A DNA stretch of 34,526 bases, taken from an uncultured Acholeplasmatales bacterium. Its GTDB lineage: Bacteria; Bacillota_I; Bacilli_A; ML615J-28; CAG-698. Below are positions 17,124 through 24,507 of this stretch, one piece after another; positions within the stretch are counted from its first letter, which is position 1; each line of letters begins with the position of its first letter. The notes under the pieces were generated by a model, which worked only from the letters and a program-made list of their open reading frames with translations, was not told where the DNA came from and ran no database searches. The DNA is taken from assembly GCA_937877075.1 (NCBI GenBank), contig CALEGD010000021.1:1-34526 (forward strand), given 5' to 3'. Made by a program: the position numbers and the translations under genes.

Positions 17124-18746
17124 TTATTCTTCAAATCCATAGATATTTAACTGATCATTATATAAGGATAGTTCGGCTTCAGTTTTAGAAAAGATAAAAC
17201 TAGCTCCCAAGATAGAACCGTCATGACTTACCAAAAGGTTCTTAACATAATTACCACGAAGCAAATTCGCATTACTTTCATCAATTATTTGATTCCGATA
17301 TGTCAGATTAAAAATATTGATATCACTAACATAGTGTTTAGACAAATAAGTCTCGCGATTATCAAAAGCGCCAGTTACTCTGATTTTAGGATTTTTGATT
17401 CCAGAAAGGATATGTACATTTTTAACTAAAACATCCTTTATCGACCCTAGGGAAGTTATTGTGTGTTGGCTGGACCAATTTTCACTATAAAGGACGCGGA
17501 TGTCAATCAATTCATCATTTCCATGCGAATCACCCAAGCCCATGGAGGCATCTTCAACCGTAATGTTTTCAAAGCGTACCCTTTCTATCTCAGCATTATT
17601 GCCATTATGAATACTGATAACAGGTTTATGGAGGGCATGTAAAACGGTTATATTCTCAAATACAATATTGTCCATAACCTTTCCGACAGTCTCATAACCA
17701 ATCTCCATCGATTGGGCTAAATCTGTCCAAAGTGTACAATCTTTAAAAATGATATTTCTGGTTTCACCCTGAATTGTTCTATTCTCCCAGCGTGGATAAT
17801 TCTTTACCACCAAACTATCATCCCAAGTTCTGACGAAACAACCGTCAACTATTATCTCTTGGCAGGATTGAAGAGAAATCCCATCCCCATTACTGCGGGA
17901 AGTGATGATTTTTAAATCTTCGATTTTGCAGTTTTTCATAAAATAAAAATTAATTGCCCATCCAGCCGGATCAAGAATACTAAAATCCGCAAGCGTCACA
18001 TTACGACAATGATTAAAATCAATCGGTATTGTTGCCTTTCCGTTACTAGCATCACGTTCAAAACTACTTCCGTCGATAATACCTCTTCCATAAATCTTAA
18101 TGTTTTCCGCATTCGATGCATAAAACTTAGCCCGAATAACCGCACCATCATCAAGATAAACAGTAGAACCGGACATTAAACGGATTTGATTATTTTCATC
18201 TATCCAAGGATTATTTTCTTTGGTATGAAGGCCAGGCCCAAAATACATAATGCTCGTATTTACTTCCGGTTTAACCAGCTCCTCACTATAATCACTGACA
18301 AAGAAATGAATTGCCTGGCGGAGATCACTGTTTATCTCTAGAACATATTCTCCGGAACTGGAAATCTCAAAGGTTAAGGTTCGCTCGCTTATGTTCGCGA
18401 CCGGGATTATTCCTGCACTAAGGGGGCGAAGTTGGGATTTATAATTAATTTCATAAGGAACCTTAACCTTAACATTTACCTTTCCGTCAAGTTCAAAATA
18501 CGCGACTCCGTTATCTATGCGTTGATAGTCTTTTGCTGTCCATACTTGACTGGTATTTACCTTTACCTGATATAAAGGTAGTTTTACATCTCCAAGATAA
18601 ACTTCTGCACCTTGATAGACAAATCCTTCCGGAACGGATGAAAACCTTACCCGACTCGTTCTTCTTTCATCAAAAGGTTCATTGTGACAGGCAAAGATAA
18701 ATAGACAAAACATTAATAAAAACAAAAATCTTAAGTTTTTCTTCAT
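17124..18746 (-). CDS. Beta-helix glycoside hydrolase lipoprotein (clan GH-N, GH28-like), single-domain paralogue
   Basis: This 540-residue protein has a lipobox ending IFAC (Cys20), an N-terminal beta-sandwich (about 30-155, with RPLSAGIIPV and LTFEIS) and a parallel beta-helix. It shares with its downstream neighbour the Asp triad (Asp288 in NGDGISLQSC; Asp309-Asp310 in RTWDDSLVVKN). It also shares the AQSxEIGYET segment replacing GHG and the IHNGNNA segment replacing RIK. It lacks the two C-terminal F5/8C domains. Its ATG overlaps the ATPase stop by four bases (ATGA). N-terminal sandwich plus beta-helix plus three Asp without the His is, from memory, the arrangement of GH49 dextranases and isopullulanase, though the 21-residue Asp spacing is the GH28 value. 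Activity is inferred. Confidence 0.85.
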   Translation of the reverse strand: MKKNLRFLFLLMFCLFIFACHNEPFDERRTSRVRFSSVPEGFVYQGAEVYLGDVKLPLYQVKVNTSQVWTAKDYQRIDNGVAYFELDGKVNVKVKVPYEINYKSQLRPLSAGIIPVANISERTLTFEISSSGEYVLEINSDLRQAIHFFVSDYSEELVKPEVNTSIMYFGPGLHTKENNPWIDENNQIRLMSGSTVYLDDGAVIRAKFYASNAENIKIYGRGIIDGSSFERDASNGKATIPIDFNHCRNVTLADFSILDPAGWAINFYFMKNCKIEDLKIITSRSNGDGISLQSCQEIIVDGCFVRTWDDSLVVKNYPRWENRTIQGETRNIIFKDCTLWTDLAQSMEIGYETVGKVMDNIVFENITVLHALHKPVISIHNGNNAEIERVRFENITVEDASMGLGDSHGNDELIDIRVLYSENWSSQHTITSLGSIKDVLVKNVHILSGIKNPKIRVTGAFDNRETYLSKHYVSDINIFNLTYRNQIIDESNANLLRGNYVKNLLVSHDGSILGASFIFSKTEAELSLYNDQLNIYGFEE

Positions 18747-20593
18747 ATCCTAATTCCGGTTTCTGGTTCAATCAAAGAAACCTTATTCATATCAATCTTA
18801 AAACTAATCATACTTCCAGCTTGGGCCAAGGGGAGGAGGATTTTGGAGTCTCCAACTTGAATAACTACAAACTGCTCTATTCCATAATCAAGAACTTTAA
18901 TCATTTTACCGAAAATTTCATTTCCAGATCTGATACTAGCTAAAGGAAATTGTAATTCCAGCGGTAAATTAAAGATCTTACGATCACTGATTGCCAATAA
19001 TCTTTTAATCATTTCCGGCGGACATTCCAATTCTACTTCTTCAATTTTAAAAATAACATCGAATTTCAATCCGTTAACATTCTTGTCTTTTCTTTTTTTC
19101 TTTTCCAAAATTCCGATTAAAGAATTATATTCTGGTAATGCTTCTTTTTCAATCTTTCCGTTTTTGATAAAATTGATTTTCTTGAAATCAAGATCAAGAC
19201 TAATTTCACCGCTTACTTTTACCGGAAATGTAGCCCATAAATCATTGGTTAATAAGTTCAATCTCACGAGATACTTGTCACCTATAGATTCCGAAGAAAG
19301 CACTTTTGCTTTAAATGATTTTCCTATTATAAAAGCATCAGTTGGAAAAACAAGCATATATTCACCTTGAAGATTTTGCAGTTCCATCGGAAGGGGAATA
19401 ATATTACCGCAGAAATCTAATTTTGAATTACTTATCTTTACTTGTAGACTTTCTTTTTCCACCATCCGCTTTGAAACACATTTTTCACTTTCGGAATCAA
19501 AGAAATGAACTTTTGTAAAATCAAATTCAATATTAATAATTCCGGCTGAAGCATCATCAAGACCAGGAACCTTAATAATCAAGCCATATCTGCTATTCTC
19601 ATAATCAATTGATTTAATGTCCAAATCACAATAAAACAGGGTGTCGCTTCCTAGTATCTCTTTTTGAATAATCTTACAAGGGATAGACATTGGAGTCTTT
19701 TCTTTAATAATTCTAATATTTTCCGGACGAACCCCCATAATCAAGGACTTACCATGAAGATAATCTTTTTCTAGTTTATTAATATCTGAACATGGGACTT
19801 TAATTGTTCGGTTGCTTCCAAAAGTGATTTCTGCCACCTCTGCTTCTACTTTTACTCTTGCTTCATAGAAATTCATCGGTGGTGTTCCGATAAATTCCCC
19901 AACAAATTTATTCACCGGATAGCGATAAAGATTTGTTGGTGTATCGATTTGTTGGACAAAACCGTCTTTCATGACCACAATCCTGTCGCCCATCGTCATA
20001 GCTTCTACTTGATCATGGGTAACATAGATAAATGTTGTCTGGAGTCGTTTATGTAGTTTAGTAATTTCCGTCCGCATTTGGGTTCTTAATTTCGCATCCA
20101 AATTTGAAAGCGGCTCATCTAAGAGGAAAACCTTCGGCTCTCTGACTATAGCTCTACCAAGAGCCACTCTTTGCCTTTGACCACCACTTAATGTATCGGG
20201 TTTTTGGTGAAGATGATTTTCCAAACCTAAAATCTTAGCCGTAGAATTCACTTTTTCATCAATCTCTTCTTTTGGTACTTTCATCATTTTTAAAGGAAAA
20301 GCGATATTCTGAAAAACGCTTAAATGGGGATAAAGAGAATAGTTCTGAAAAACCATCGCTGTATCCCTTTCGCTCGGACCTAAGTCATTAACAACTTCAT
20401 CGCCGATTCTCAATTCTCCAGTAGTTATTTCCTCCAAACCGGCAATCATTCTTAGTGATGTAGATTTCCCGCATCCTGAGGGTCCGACAAAAACAATAAA
20501 TTCCTTATCTTTAATTTCCAGATTCAGGTCATTTACAGCTTTGGTTCCGTTGGGATAGACTTTGTAAATATGTGATAAAGATAAACCAGCCAT
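18743..20593 (-). CDS. MalK/MsmK-like sugar ABC ATPase with an extra-long C-terminal regulatory region
   Basis: This 616-residue protein energises CUT1 sugar importers. Residues 1-235 are a standard ATPase: Walker A GPSGCGKST at 37-45, Q-loop Gln83, signature LSGGQ 135-139, Walker B VFLLDE 155-160, and switch His193. Family members usually end near residue 370 after one TOBE region; here that end (FDFTKVHFFD, 357-366) is followed by about 245 further residues. Similar closing strands recur at 468-475 (LDFKKINF) and 600-610 (IDMNKVSLIEP), suggesting two added OB/TOBE-like modules. It leads the operon with the two beta-helix proteins and the surface protein. It is the obvious ATPase for the permeases at 3899-5729 and may serve others too. 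Confidence 0.92.
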   Translation of the reverse strand: MAGLSLSHIYKVYPNGTKAVNDLNLEIKDKEFIVFVGPSGCGKSTSLRMIAGLEEITTGELRIGDEVVNDLGPSERDTAMVFQNYSLYPHLSVFQNIAFPLKMMKVPKEEIDEKVNSTAKILGLENHLHQKPDTLSGGQRQRVALGRAIVREPKVFLLDEPLSNLDAKLRTQMRTEITKLHKRLQTTFIYVTHDQVEAMTMGDRIVVMKDGFVQQIDTPTNLYRYPVNKFVGEFIGTPPMNFYEARVKVEAEVAEITFGSNRTIKVPCSDINKLEKDYLHGKSLIMGVRPENIRIIKEKTPMSIPCKIIQKEILGSDTLFYCDLDIKSIDYENSRYGLIIKVPGLDDASAGIINIEFDFTKVHFFDSESEKCVSKRMVEKESLQVKISNSKLDFCGNIIPLPMELQNLQGEYMLVFPTDAFIIGKSFKAKVLSSESIGDKYLVRLNLLTNDLWATFPVKVSGEISLDLDFKKINFIKNGKIEKEALPEYNSLIGILEKKKRKDKNVNGLKFDVIFKIEEVELECPPEMIKRLLAISDRKIFNLPLELQFPLASIRSGNEIFGKMIKVLDYGIEQFVVIQVGDSKILLPLAQAGSMISFKIDMNKVSLIEPETGIRI

Positions 20594-20611
20594 AAATTTC
20601 TCCTCAATTTC

Positions 20612-20625
20612 TTAAAACGTTTACA
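20612..20625 (-). promoter_or_regulatory. cre-like operator (CcpA/LacI family) at the transcription start
   Basis: The minus strand reads TGTAAACGTTTTAA, with 12 of 14 bases as in the symmetric LacI-family operator TGTAAACGTTTACA. It lies three bases downstream of the -10 box, over the expected start site, where repressor binding blocks initiation. Catabolite repression by CcpA is the simplest reading; a local LacI-type regulator is not present in the window. Confidence 0.6.
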
Positions 20626-20628
20626 TAT

Positions 20629-20657
20629 ATTTTAACAGACAAAGCATTTAGTAACAA
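20629..20657 (-). promoter_or_regulatory. Promoter of the ATPase/beta-helix/surface-protein operon
   Basis: On the minus strand, TTGTTA (20652-20657) and TAAAAT (20629-20634) are separated by 17 bases, and TGT precedes the -10 (extended form). Both boxes are off consensus, as expected of an activator-dependent promoter. Confidence 0.65.
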
Positions 20658-20660
20658 TTG

Positions 20661-20691
20661 GAAAATCCTATGATAAAGTCGAAAATACTGC
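20661..20691 (-). promoter_or_regulatory. Candidate direct-repeat operator upstream of the glycanase operon
   Basis: On the plus strand GAAAATCCTA starts at 20661 and GAAAATACTG at 20681, a direct repeat with exactly 20-base spacing. The proximal copy ends three bases from the -35. The distal copy, read on the minus strand as GCAGTATTTTC, matches the element at 7220-7230. Two same-orientation half-sites two helical turns apart is the usual layout for AraC-type response regulators. Binding by the regulator at 9962-11185 is inferred. Confidence 0.5.
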
Positions 20692-20702
20692 TTTCTTCCA
20701 TA

Positions 20703-20728
20703 CAAAAAAAGTAGGCATTACCTACTTT
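20703..20728 (-). terminator. Terminator of the purine nucleoside phosphorylase gene
   Basis: The stem AAAGTAGG/CCTACTTT (8 base pairs, five-base loop) starts directly after the TAG stop and is followed on the minus strand by a T run merging into the stem. Confidence 0.88.
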
Positions 20729-21559
20729 CTAGCGGTTTTTGAAATTAATGATTGAATCTTGAACCAGGTTTTTAAATTTTTCCGAAGTTTGACTGGCAAT
20801 CTTTTGGACATCCTCATGGCTCAAGGGAGCACTAGATAGTCCCGCAGCAAGATTAGTGATACAAGAAAGGCCCGCTATTCGCATGCCCGCATGTCTCGCT
20901 GCGATAGCTTCAACTGCAGTGCTCATCCCGACCGCATCGGCTCCGAGGTTTTTAAAAAACTTTATTTCAGCCGGAGTTTCATAAGCAGGACCGGAATACT
21001 GAATATAAACTCCTTCTTTTAAAGGAATATCCAATTTCCTCGCCACCTCTTTTATAACTTCTTGTAAAGCAGGATCATAAACTTTGCTCATATCGGGGAA
21101 ACGGGGACCGAGTTCTTCGATATTTTGACCGATTAAAGGATTGGGAACAAAACAGGAAATATGGTCCTTTATCAACATTAAATCTCCCGGTTGAAAGCTA
21201 TCATTAATCCCTCCGGCGGCATTAGTTAGAAAAAGAATCTTCGCTCCGAGTAATTTCATAATCCGAATCGCCAAAACCACCTCACTCATCGCATAACCTT
21301 CATAATAATGAATTCTGCCCTGCATACAAATAACTTTTACATCGTCAATCAAACCGAAGACAAATCTTCCTTGATGTCCGGAAACAGTTGATTGCGGGAA
21401 CTCAGGGATTTTATCATAATCTATAATAAACTCAACCTTTATGTCTTCTACAAAGTCCCCTAAACCAGAACCAAGAACTAAACCTATATCCGGAACAAAA
21501 TTAGTTTTTTCTTTAATAAATTCTAAAATCCTTTTTATTTTTTCATATTCAAAATTCAT
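20729..21559 (-). CDS. punA: Purine nucleoside phosphorylase, trimeric (PunA) type
   Basis: This 276-residue cytoplasmic enzyme cleaves (deoxy)inosine and guanosine with phosphate to base and (deoxy)ribose-1-phosphate for purine salvage. Visible signatures are the phosphate loop VLGSGLGDF near residues 26-34, GRIHYYEGY, the LTNAAGGIN strand, and VGMSTAVEAIAARHAGM with the substrate Met/Thr and conserved Glu. The length fits the trimeric PNP class (about 270-280 residues) rather than the hexameric DeoD class. It is a single-gene unit with a promoter at 21583-21611, a GGAGG ribosome site and a terminator at 20703-20728. It is not functionally linked to the glycan locus. Confidence 0.95.
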   Translation of the reverse strand: MNFEYEKIKRILEFIKEKTNFVPDIGLVLGSGLGDFVEDIKVEFIIDYDKIPEFPQSTVSGHQGRFVFGLIDDVKVICMQGRIHYYEGYAMSEVVLAIRIMKLLGAKILFLTNAAGGINDSFQPGDLMLIKDHISCFVPNPLIGQNIEELGPRFPDMSKVYDPALQEVIKEVARKLDIPLKEGVYIQYSGPAYETPAEIKFFKNLGADAVGMSTAVEAIAARHAGMRIAGLSCITNLAAGLSSAPLSHEDVQKIASQTSEKFKNLVQDSIINFKNR

Positions 21560-21582
21560 CTAGTTAGCCTCCAAACAATGAT

Positions 21583-21611
21583 AATATAGCATAAAACTTC
21601 TTGAAAATCAA
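21583..21611 (-). promoter_or_regulatory. Promoter of punA
   Basis: On the minus strand, TTGATT (21606-21611) and TATATT (21583-21588) are separated by 17 bases, with TGC before the -10 (extended form). The -35 box lies in the T tract of the preceding terminator. Confidence 0.65.
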
Positions 21612-21635
21612 AATAATGCAGGGCATAACCCTGCA
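21611..21635 (-). terminator. Terminator of the small spore protein gene
   Basis: The seven-base-pair stem TGCAGGG/CCCTGCA (21617-21623 and 21629-21635) has a five-base loop. On the minus strand it is followed by TTATTTT. Confidence 0.82.
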
Positions 21636-21643
21636 ATGTACGC

Positions 21644-21811
21644 TTAATTATTCAATTGGTTCGCCTTTTCAATAGCTTTTTGAACCATTCGTCCACAATT
21701 TTGGGAAGAGACTGAGCCCCAACCTTCATTTTGTACAATGTCATAGACGCCCAATTCTCGAGCTATTTCTTCTTTCAAGGGTTCTGACATGATTCCACGA
21801 CGTTTCCCCAT
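21644..21811 (-). CDS. sspF: Small acid-soluble spore protein, alpha/beta type (SspF-like)
   Basis: This 55-residue protein starts MGKRRGIMSEPLKEEIAREL and continues with LGVYDIVQNEGWG and CGRMVQKAIEKA. It matches the alpha/beta-type SASP pattern (xRRxGxMS start as in Bacillus SspF, then EIAxELGxYD, GWG and GxMVxxAIE). These proteins coat and protect DNA in the endospore. The E-I-A segment is where the germination protease GPR cuts. The ATG is preceded by AAAGGAGGT at 21821-21829, and the gene ends nine bases before its own terminator. No clear sigma-G promoter was found. The gene implies endospore formation, or descent from a spore former. Confidence 0.88.
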   Translation of the reverse strand: MGKRRGIMSEPLKEEIARELGVYDIVQNEGWGSVSSQNCGRMVQKAIEKANQLNN

Positions 21812-21895
21812 TTTATGCAAACCTCCTTTATTTAAAACTTCGCATACAATATTATTCTTTAATAAAATTGATTTTTTATAACTTATAAAATTTGT

Positions 21896-21924
21896 AAATT
21901 ATAAAAGCGGCAAAATGCCGCTTT
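21896..21924 (-). terminator. Terminator of the HU gene
   Basis: The nine-base-pair stem AAAGCGGCA/TGCCGCTTT (21904-21912 and 21916-21924) is followed on the minus strand by TATAATTT. Confidence 0.82.
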
Positions 21925-21932
21925 CGTTTTAA

Positions 21933-22205
21933 TTATTCAATTGCAGATTCAAGTCCTTTCCCAGCCTTGAACTTAACAACTCTTTTGGCAGGAATAGTAA
22001 TGCTTTCTCCAGTTGCCGGGTTTCTTCCCATTCTTTCGGGTCTGTCAGCAACCTTTAAAGTCATAAAGCCAACCAATTGTAAACTATCCCCAGCTTTCAA
22101 AGCTTCGGTAACAACATCAACAAACGCATCCAGGGCCTTATTTGCCTGGGCAATTGTAAGTTCCGATTTTGAAGCCATAGCTTCTACAAGTTCTTTTTTA
22201 TTCAT
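21933..22205 (-). CDS. hup: DNA-binding protein HU
   Basis: This 90-residue nucleoid protein has full HU length. It starts MNKKELVEAMASKSELT, carries the GFMTLKVADRPERMGRNP arm region (family GxFxxxxRxxRxGRNPxTGE) and ends in the KVKFxAGKxL-like strand VKFKAGKGLESAIE. It forms a dimer that bends and compacts DNA. The promoter is the best in the window (TTGACA, 18 bases, TATAAT with TGC), in line with high expression, and a strong terminator follows. Nothing unusual was seen apart from Met in place of the usual aromatic/turn residue in GxF. Confidence 0.96.
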   Translation of the reverse strand: MNKKELVEAMASKSELTIAQANKALDAFVDVVTEALKAGDSLQLVGFMTLKVADRPERMGRNPATGESITIPAKRVVKFKAGKGLESAIE

Positions 22206-22237
22206 CCTTAATCCTTTCTGCGTCGATGCGCTGCCTT

Positions 22238-22267
22238 ATTATAGCATTTTTTGAGAAATTTTGTCAA
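22238..22267 (-). promoter_or_regulatory. Promoter of the HU gene
   Basis: On the minus strand, a perfect TTGACA (22262-22267) and a perfect TATAAT (22238-22243) are separated by 18 bases, with TGC before the -10. The leader to the ATG at 22205 is about 25 bases. Confidence 0.9.
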
Positions 22268-22493
22268 CGATTTCGGCGTTTTTTAGGGGATTTTATAGAA
22301 TTTGATTATTTCAGGGTTTGAAAAAGGTATTTTTAAACTAAAATTCTTCGTTTTAAATGATCATTCCATTCATAATATAGTAAGTCCAATATCAAAAAAT
22401 ATCGACTTAATTATAAAAGTTCTCCCTCTATAAAAATTAAAATTCTTGACACTGAAAATCTTCTCATTTTTTATTGCTTTGATTCTATCATTT

Positions 22494-23735
22494 CTATTTC
22501 CTTTTAATTCTAGCTGGTAAATTCTTTTTTATTATATCTTTTGCTGCAGCAACAGCAGTACTTAATGCTATGGTTATATTATAACCACCAATGGGTCCAT
22601 GCAAGTCCACGGTTTCTCCAATACAATATAGATTAGCTATTCGCTTTACTTCCATTGTTTTTGGATGTAGTTCTTTTGTGGAAATACCTCCCTTATTTAC
22701 AAATGCTTTTGTGACATCTTGTACACGATCTATTGTAATTTCATAACTGAGTAGTGCCTCTTTTATTCTTGCTATCGTAATCTTAGATATTTCATTAATG
22801 TTTTTATTTGTAATTTGGAATTTTTCTAATAACAAGTTTGCTATCCGATTTGTAGTACATTGTTCAAGAGTTTTTAGTATAGTCATATTTTTTGTTCCTG
22901 CAACTTTAAATAAATCATCTAATGTACTTCTAGAGTTGTTTCCCAGTTGAATTTGTAGAATCACTTTTTGATCCTTCAAAAAATCATAAATATCTTCTGA
23001 AAGATGCATTATAGCTGGACCACTTAAACCAAAATGGGTAAACAATACATCTCCTTGCACTTTTTTATTTGTACCTTTTATTTTAACAACAACATTATTG
23101 AGACTGCTCCCTTGTAAACTAGATAACTCTTCCACTACTTGATTTGAGTAAACGTGCGTCTCTGCTGGTGTAAAATCAGTAAAATCAATTTCAAACTCTC
23201 TTGCAAACTCCAAACCATCTCCGCTACTTCCTGTAAGAGGATAACTCTTGGATCCAGTCGCAAGTACCACGTTTTTTGTTTTAAACTGCTTTTTAGAACA
23301 TTCTACGATAAATAAGTCACCATCTTTATAAATTTTATTAATGGGTGAATTTAATAATATATGATTCTTAGGAATTTTATTTAAAAAGACATCTAAAACA
23401 TCTTGACTACGATTAGACTTTGGAAAGTATTTTAAAGAATTTTCTAATACTAATGGACAATTGTTTTCAGCAAAAAAGTTGACAACCTCACTTGGACCGA
23501 AATCATCAAGCGAAGAGAACAAAAAGCGTTTGTGGGGTATAGTCAAGGAGTGAATAAATGCATCTACATCTAAATTGTTTGTAACATTGCATCTTGCCCC
23601 ACCAGTGAGCAATAATTTTTTTCCTAAAGATTCCATTTTTTCCAGCAACAAAAAATCAATTTTTGCTTGTGCCAATTGGTAAGCACACATCAATCCAGAC
23701 GTACCACCACCGATTATAATTGTGTTATATATCAT
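22494..23735 (-). CDS. BaiN/HI0933 family FAD-dependent oxidoreductase
   Basis: This 413-residue flavoprotein has the dinucleotide-binding motif IIGGGTSGLMCAYQLA right at the start and the family's LLLTGGARCNVTNN. It also has VLATGSKSYPLTGSSGDG and, near the C-terminus, CIGETVDLHGPIGGYNI, which closes the FAD site. The open frame extends 22 codons upstream to 23801, but the ATG at 23733-23735 is preferred. AAAGGGGC at 23741-23748 is correctly spaced, and the Rossmann motif then begins at residue 6 as in the family. Characterised members include BaiN, proposed to act on bile-acid intermediates; most are of unknown substrate. The gene and its GNAT neighbour are more AT-rich than the surroundings. 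Confidence 0.9.
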   Translation of the reverse strand: MIYNTIIIGGGTSGLMCAYQLAQAKIDFLLLEKMESLGKKLLLTGGARCNVTNNLDVDAFIHSLTIPHKRFLFSSLDDFGPSEVVNFFAENNCPLVLENSLKYFPKSNRSQDVLDVFLNKIPKNHILLNSPINKIYKDGDLFIVECSKKQFKTKNVVLATGSKSYPLTGSSGDGLEFAREFEIDFTDFTPAETHVYSNQVVEELSSLQGSSLNNVVVKIKGTNKKVQGDVLFTHFGLSGPAIMHLSEDIYDFLKDQKVILQIQLGNNSRSTLDDLFKVAGTKNMTILKTLEQCTTNRIANLLLEKFQITNKNINEISKITIARIKEALLSYEITIDRVQDVTKAFVNKGGISTKELHPKTMEVKRIANLYCIGETVDLHGPIGGYNITIALSTAVAAAKDIIKKNLPARIKRK

Positions 23736-23932
23736 TTTATGCCCCTTTGATAATCTTTTAATCACTGATATGCTGAAAATAACATACCAAGCAATTTTCA
23801 TTTATGCCTTGTCCAAAAACTATAATGTCCATAGAAAAGTGGTATTGATCATAAAAACTACTATGTCAAACTTATTAATAGCTATTCTCCTTAAAGTATT
23901 TGATATACATAATCAATTATTAATAAGATTTA

Positions 23933-24469
23933 TCATTCTTCACATTGTAAAACCATCTCTAGTTCGACCAATTCCCCACCTATAATGGGCCGAATATATT
24001 TATGGGCTGTAAAATCAAAACCAATTTTCTTATAAAAGTTTATAGCATTATCATTTCCTTTAAGAACAAATAATATTACTTTGCTTTTAGTAACACGCTT
24101 TAAAGATTCCTGCATAAGAGCATAACCAATTCCTTTTTTTTGATACTTTTTAAGAACATAAATAGCCATTATTTCTGATGAAGGATTTACTGAGGCTATA
24201 TCCCTGGAATCTTCTAAATATCCCGAAAATCCTACAACTATATTATCTGCGATAGCTACAATAGTATTTTGAGGATATTCTTTTGCTGAATTGATACAAT
24301 TTTCTAATTTTAACTTATCCAGATAATCTTTAGGCATTAAGTCACTATATGTTTCTTTCCATGAAGTAAAATGTACGAAACCTTTTTGTTCAGCATCCTC
24401 TACACTTCCATCTCTTAGGTAAAATTTAATTTTAATACCTCTTCCTTTTCCTTCAATCTTTTCTATCAT
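23933..24469 (-). CDS. GNAT family N-acetyltransferase
   Basis: This protein of up to 178 residues transfers an acetyl group from acetyl-CoA to an unknown amine. It shows the GNAT fold in order: DAEQKGFVHFTSWKETYSD (helices 1-2), IMAIYVLKKYQKKGIGYAL (strand 4 and the acetyl-CoA loop, form QxxGxG), and NDNAINFYKKIGFDF (helix 4 and strand 6). The ATG at 24469 has no ribosome site. A purine-rich AGGAAGAGG instead falls inside codons 8-11, upstream of the expected family start around IKIKFYLRD, but no ATG or GTG follows it. The start, and so the first dozen residues, are uncertain. It lies upstream of the BaiN-like gene on the same strand, about 200 bases apart. Confidence 0.85.
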   Translation of the reverse strand: MIEKIEGKGRGIKIKFYLRDGSVEDAEQKGFVHFTSWKETYSDLMPKDYLDKLKLENCINSAKEYPQNTIVAIADNIVVGFSGYLEDSRDIASVNPSSEIMAIYVLKKYQKKGIGYALMQESLKRVTKSKVILFVLKGNDNAINFYKKIGFDFTAHKYIRPIIGGELVELEMVLQCEE

Positions 24470-24507
24470 TATACATTATTTATAATTTATTTATATTTTT
24501 ATAATAT

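Noticed and set aside
14538..18746. Calling the beta-helix proteins polygalacturonases
   Set aside because: They lack the GHG His and RIK residues that pectinases need, and no uronate pathway is in the window.
22446..22475. Plus-strand TTGACA at about 22446 as a promoter
   Set aside because: No acceptable -10 box lies at 16-18 bases and no plus-strand gene follows.
23736..23801. Upstream extension of the BaiN-like flavoprotein by 22 residues
   Set aside because: The ATG at 23735 has a correctly spaced AAAGGGGC site and puts the Rossmann motif at the family position; the extension has no ribosome site.
23758..23865. Minus-strand open stretch of about 35 codons (contains VFGQGINENCLVCYF)
   Set aside because: It reads like protein but has no ribosome site or start near its beginning and no recognised match; at most a gene remnant.
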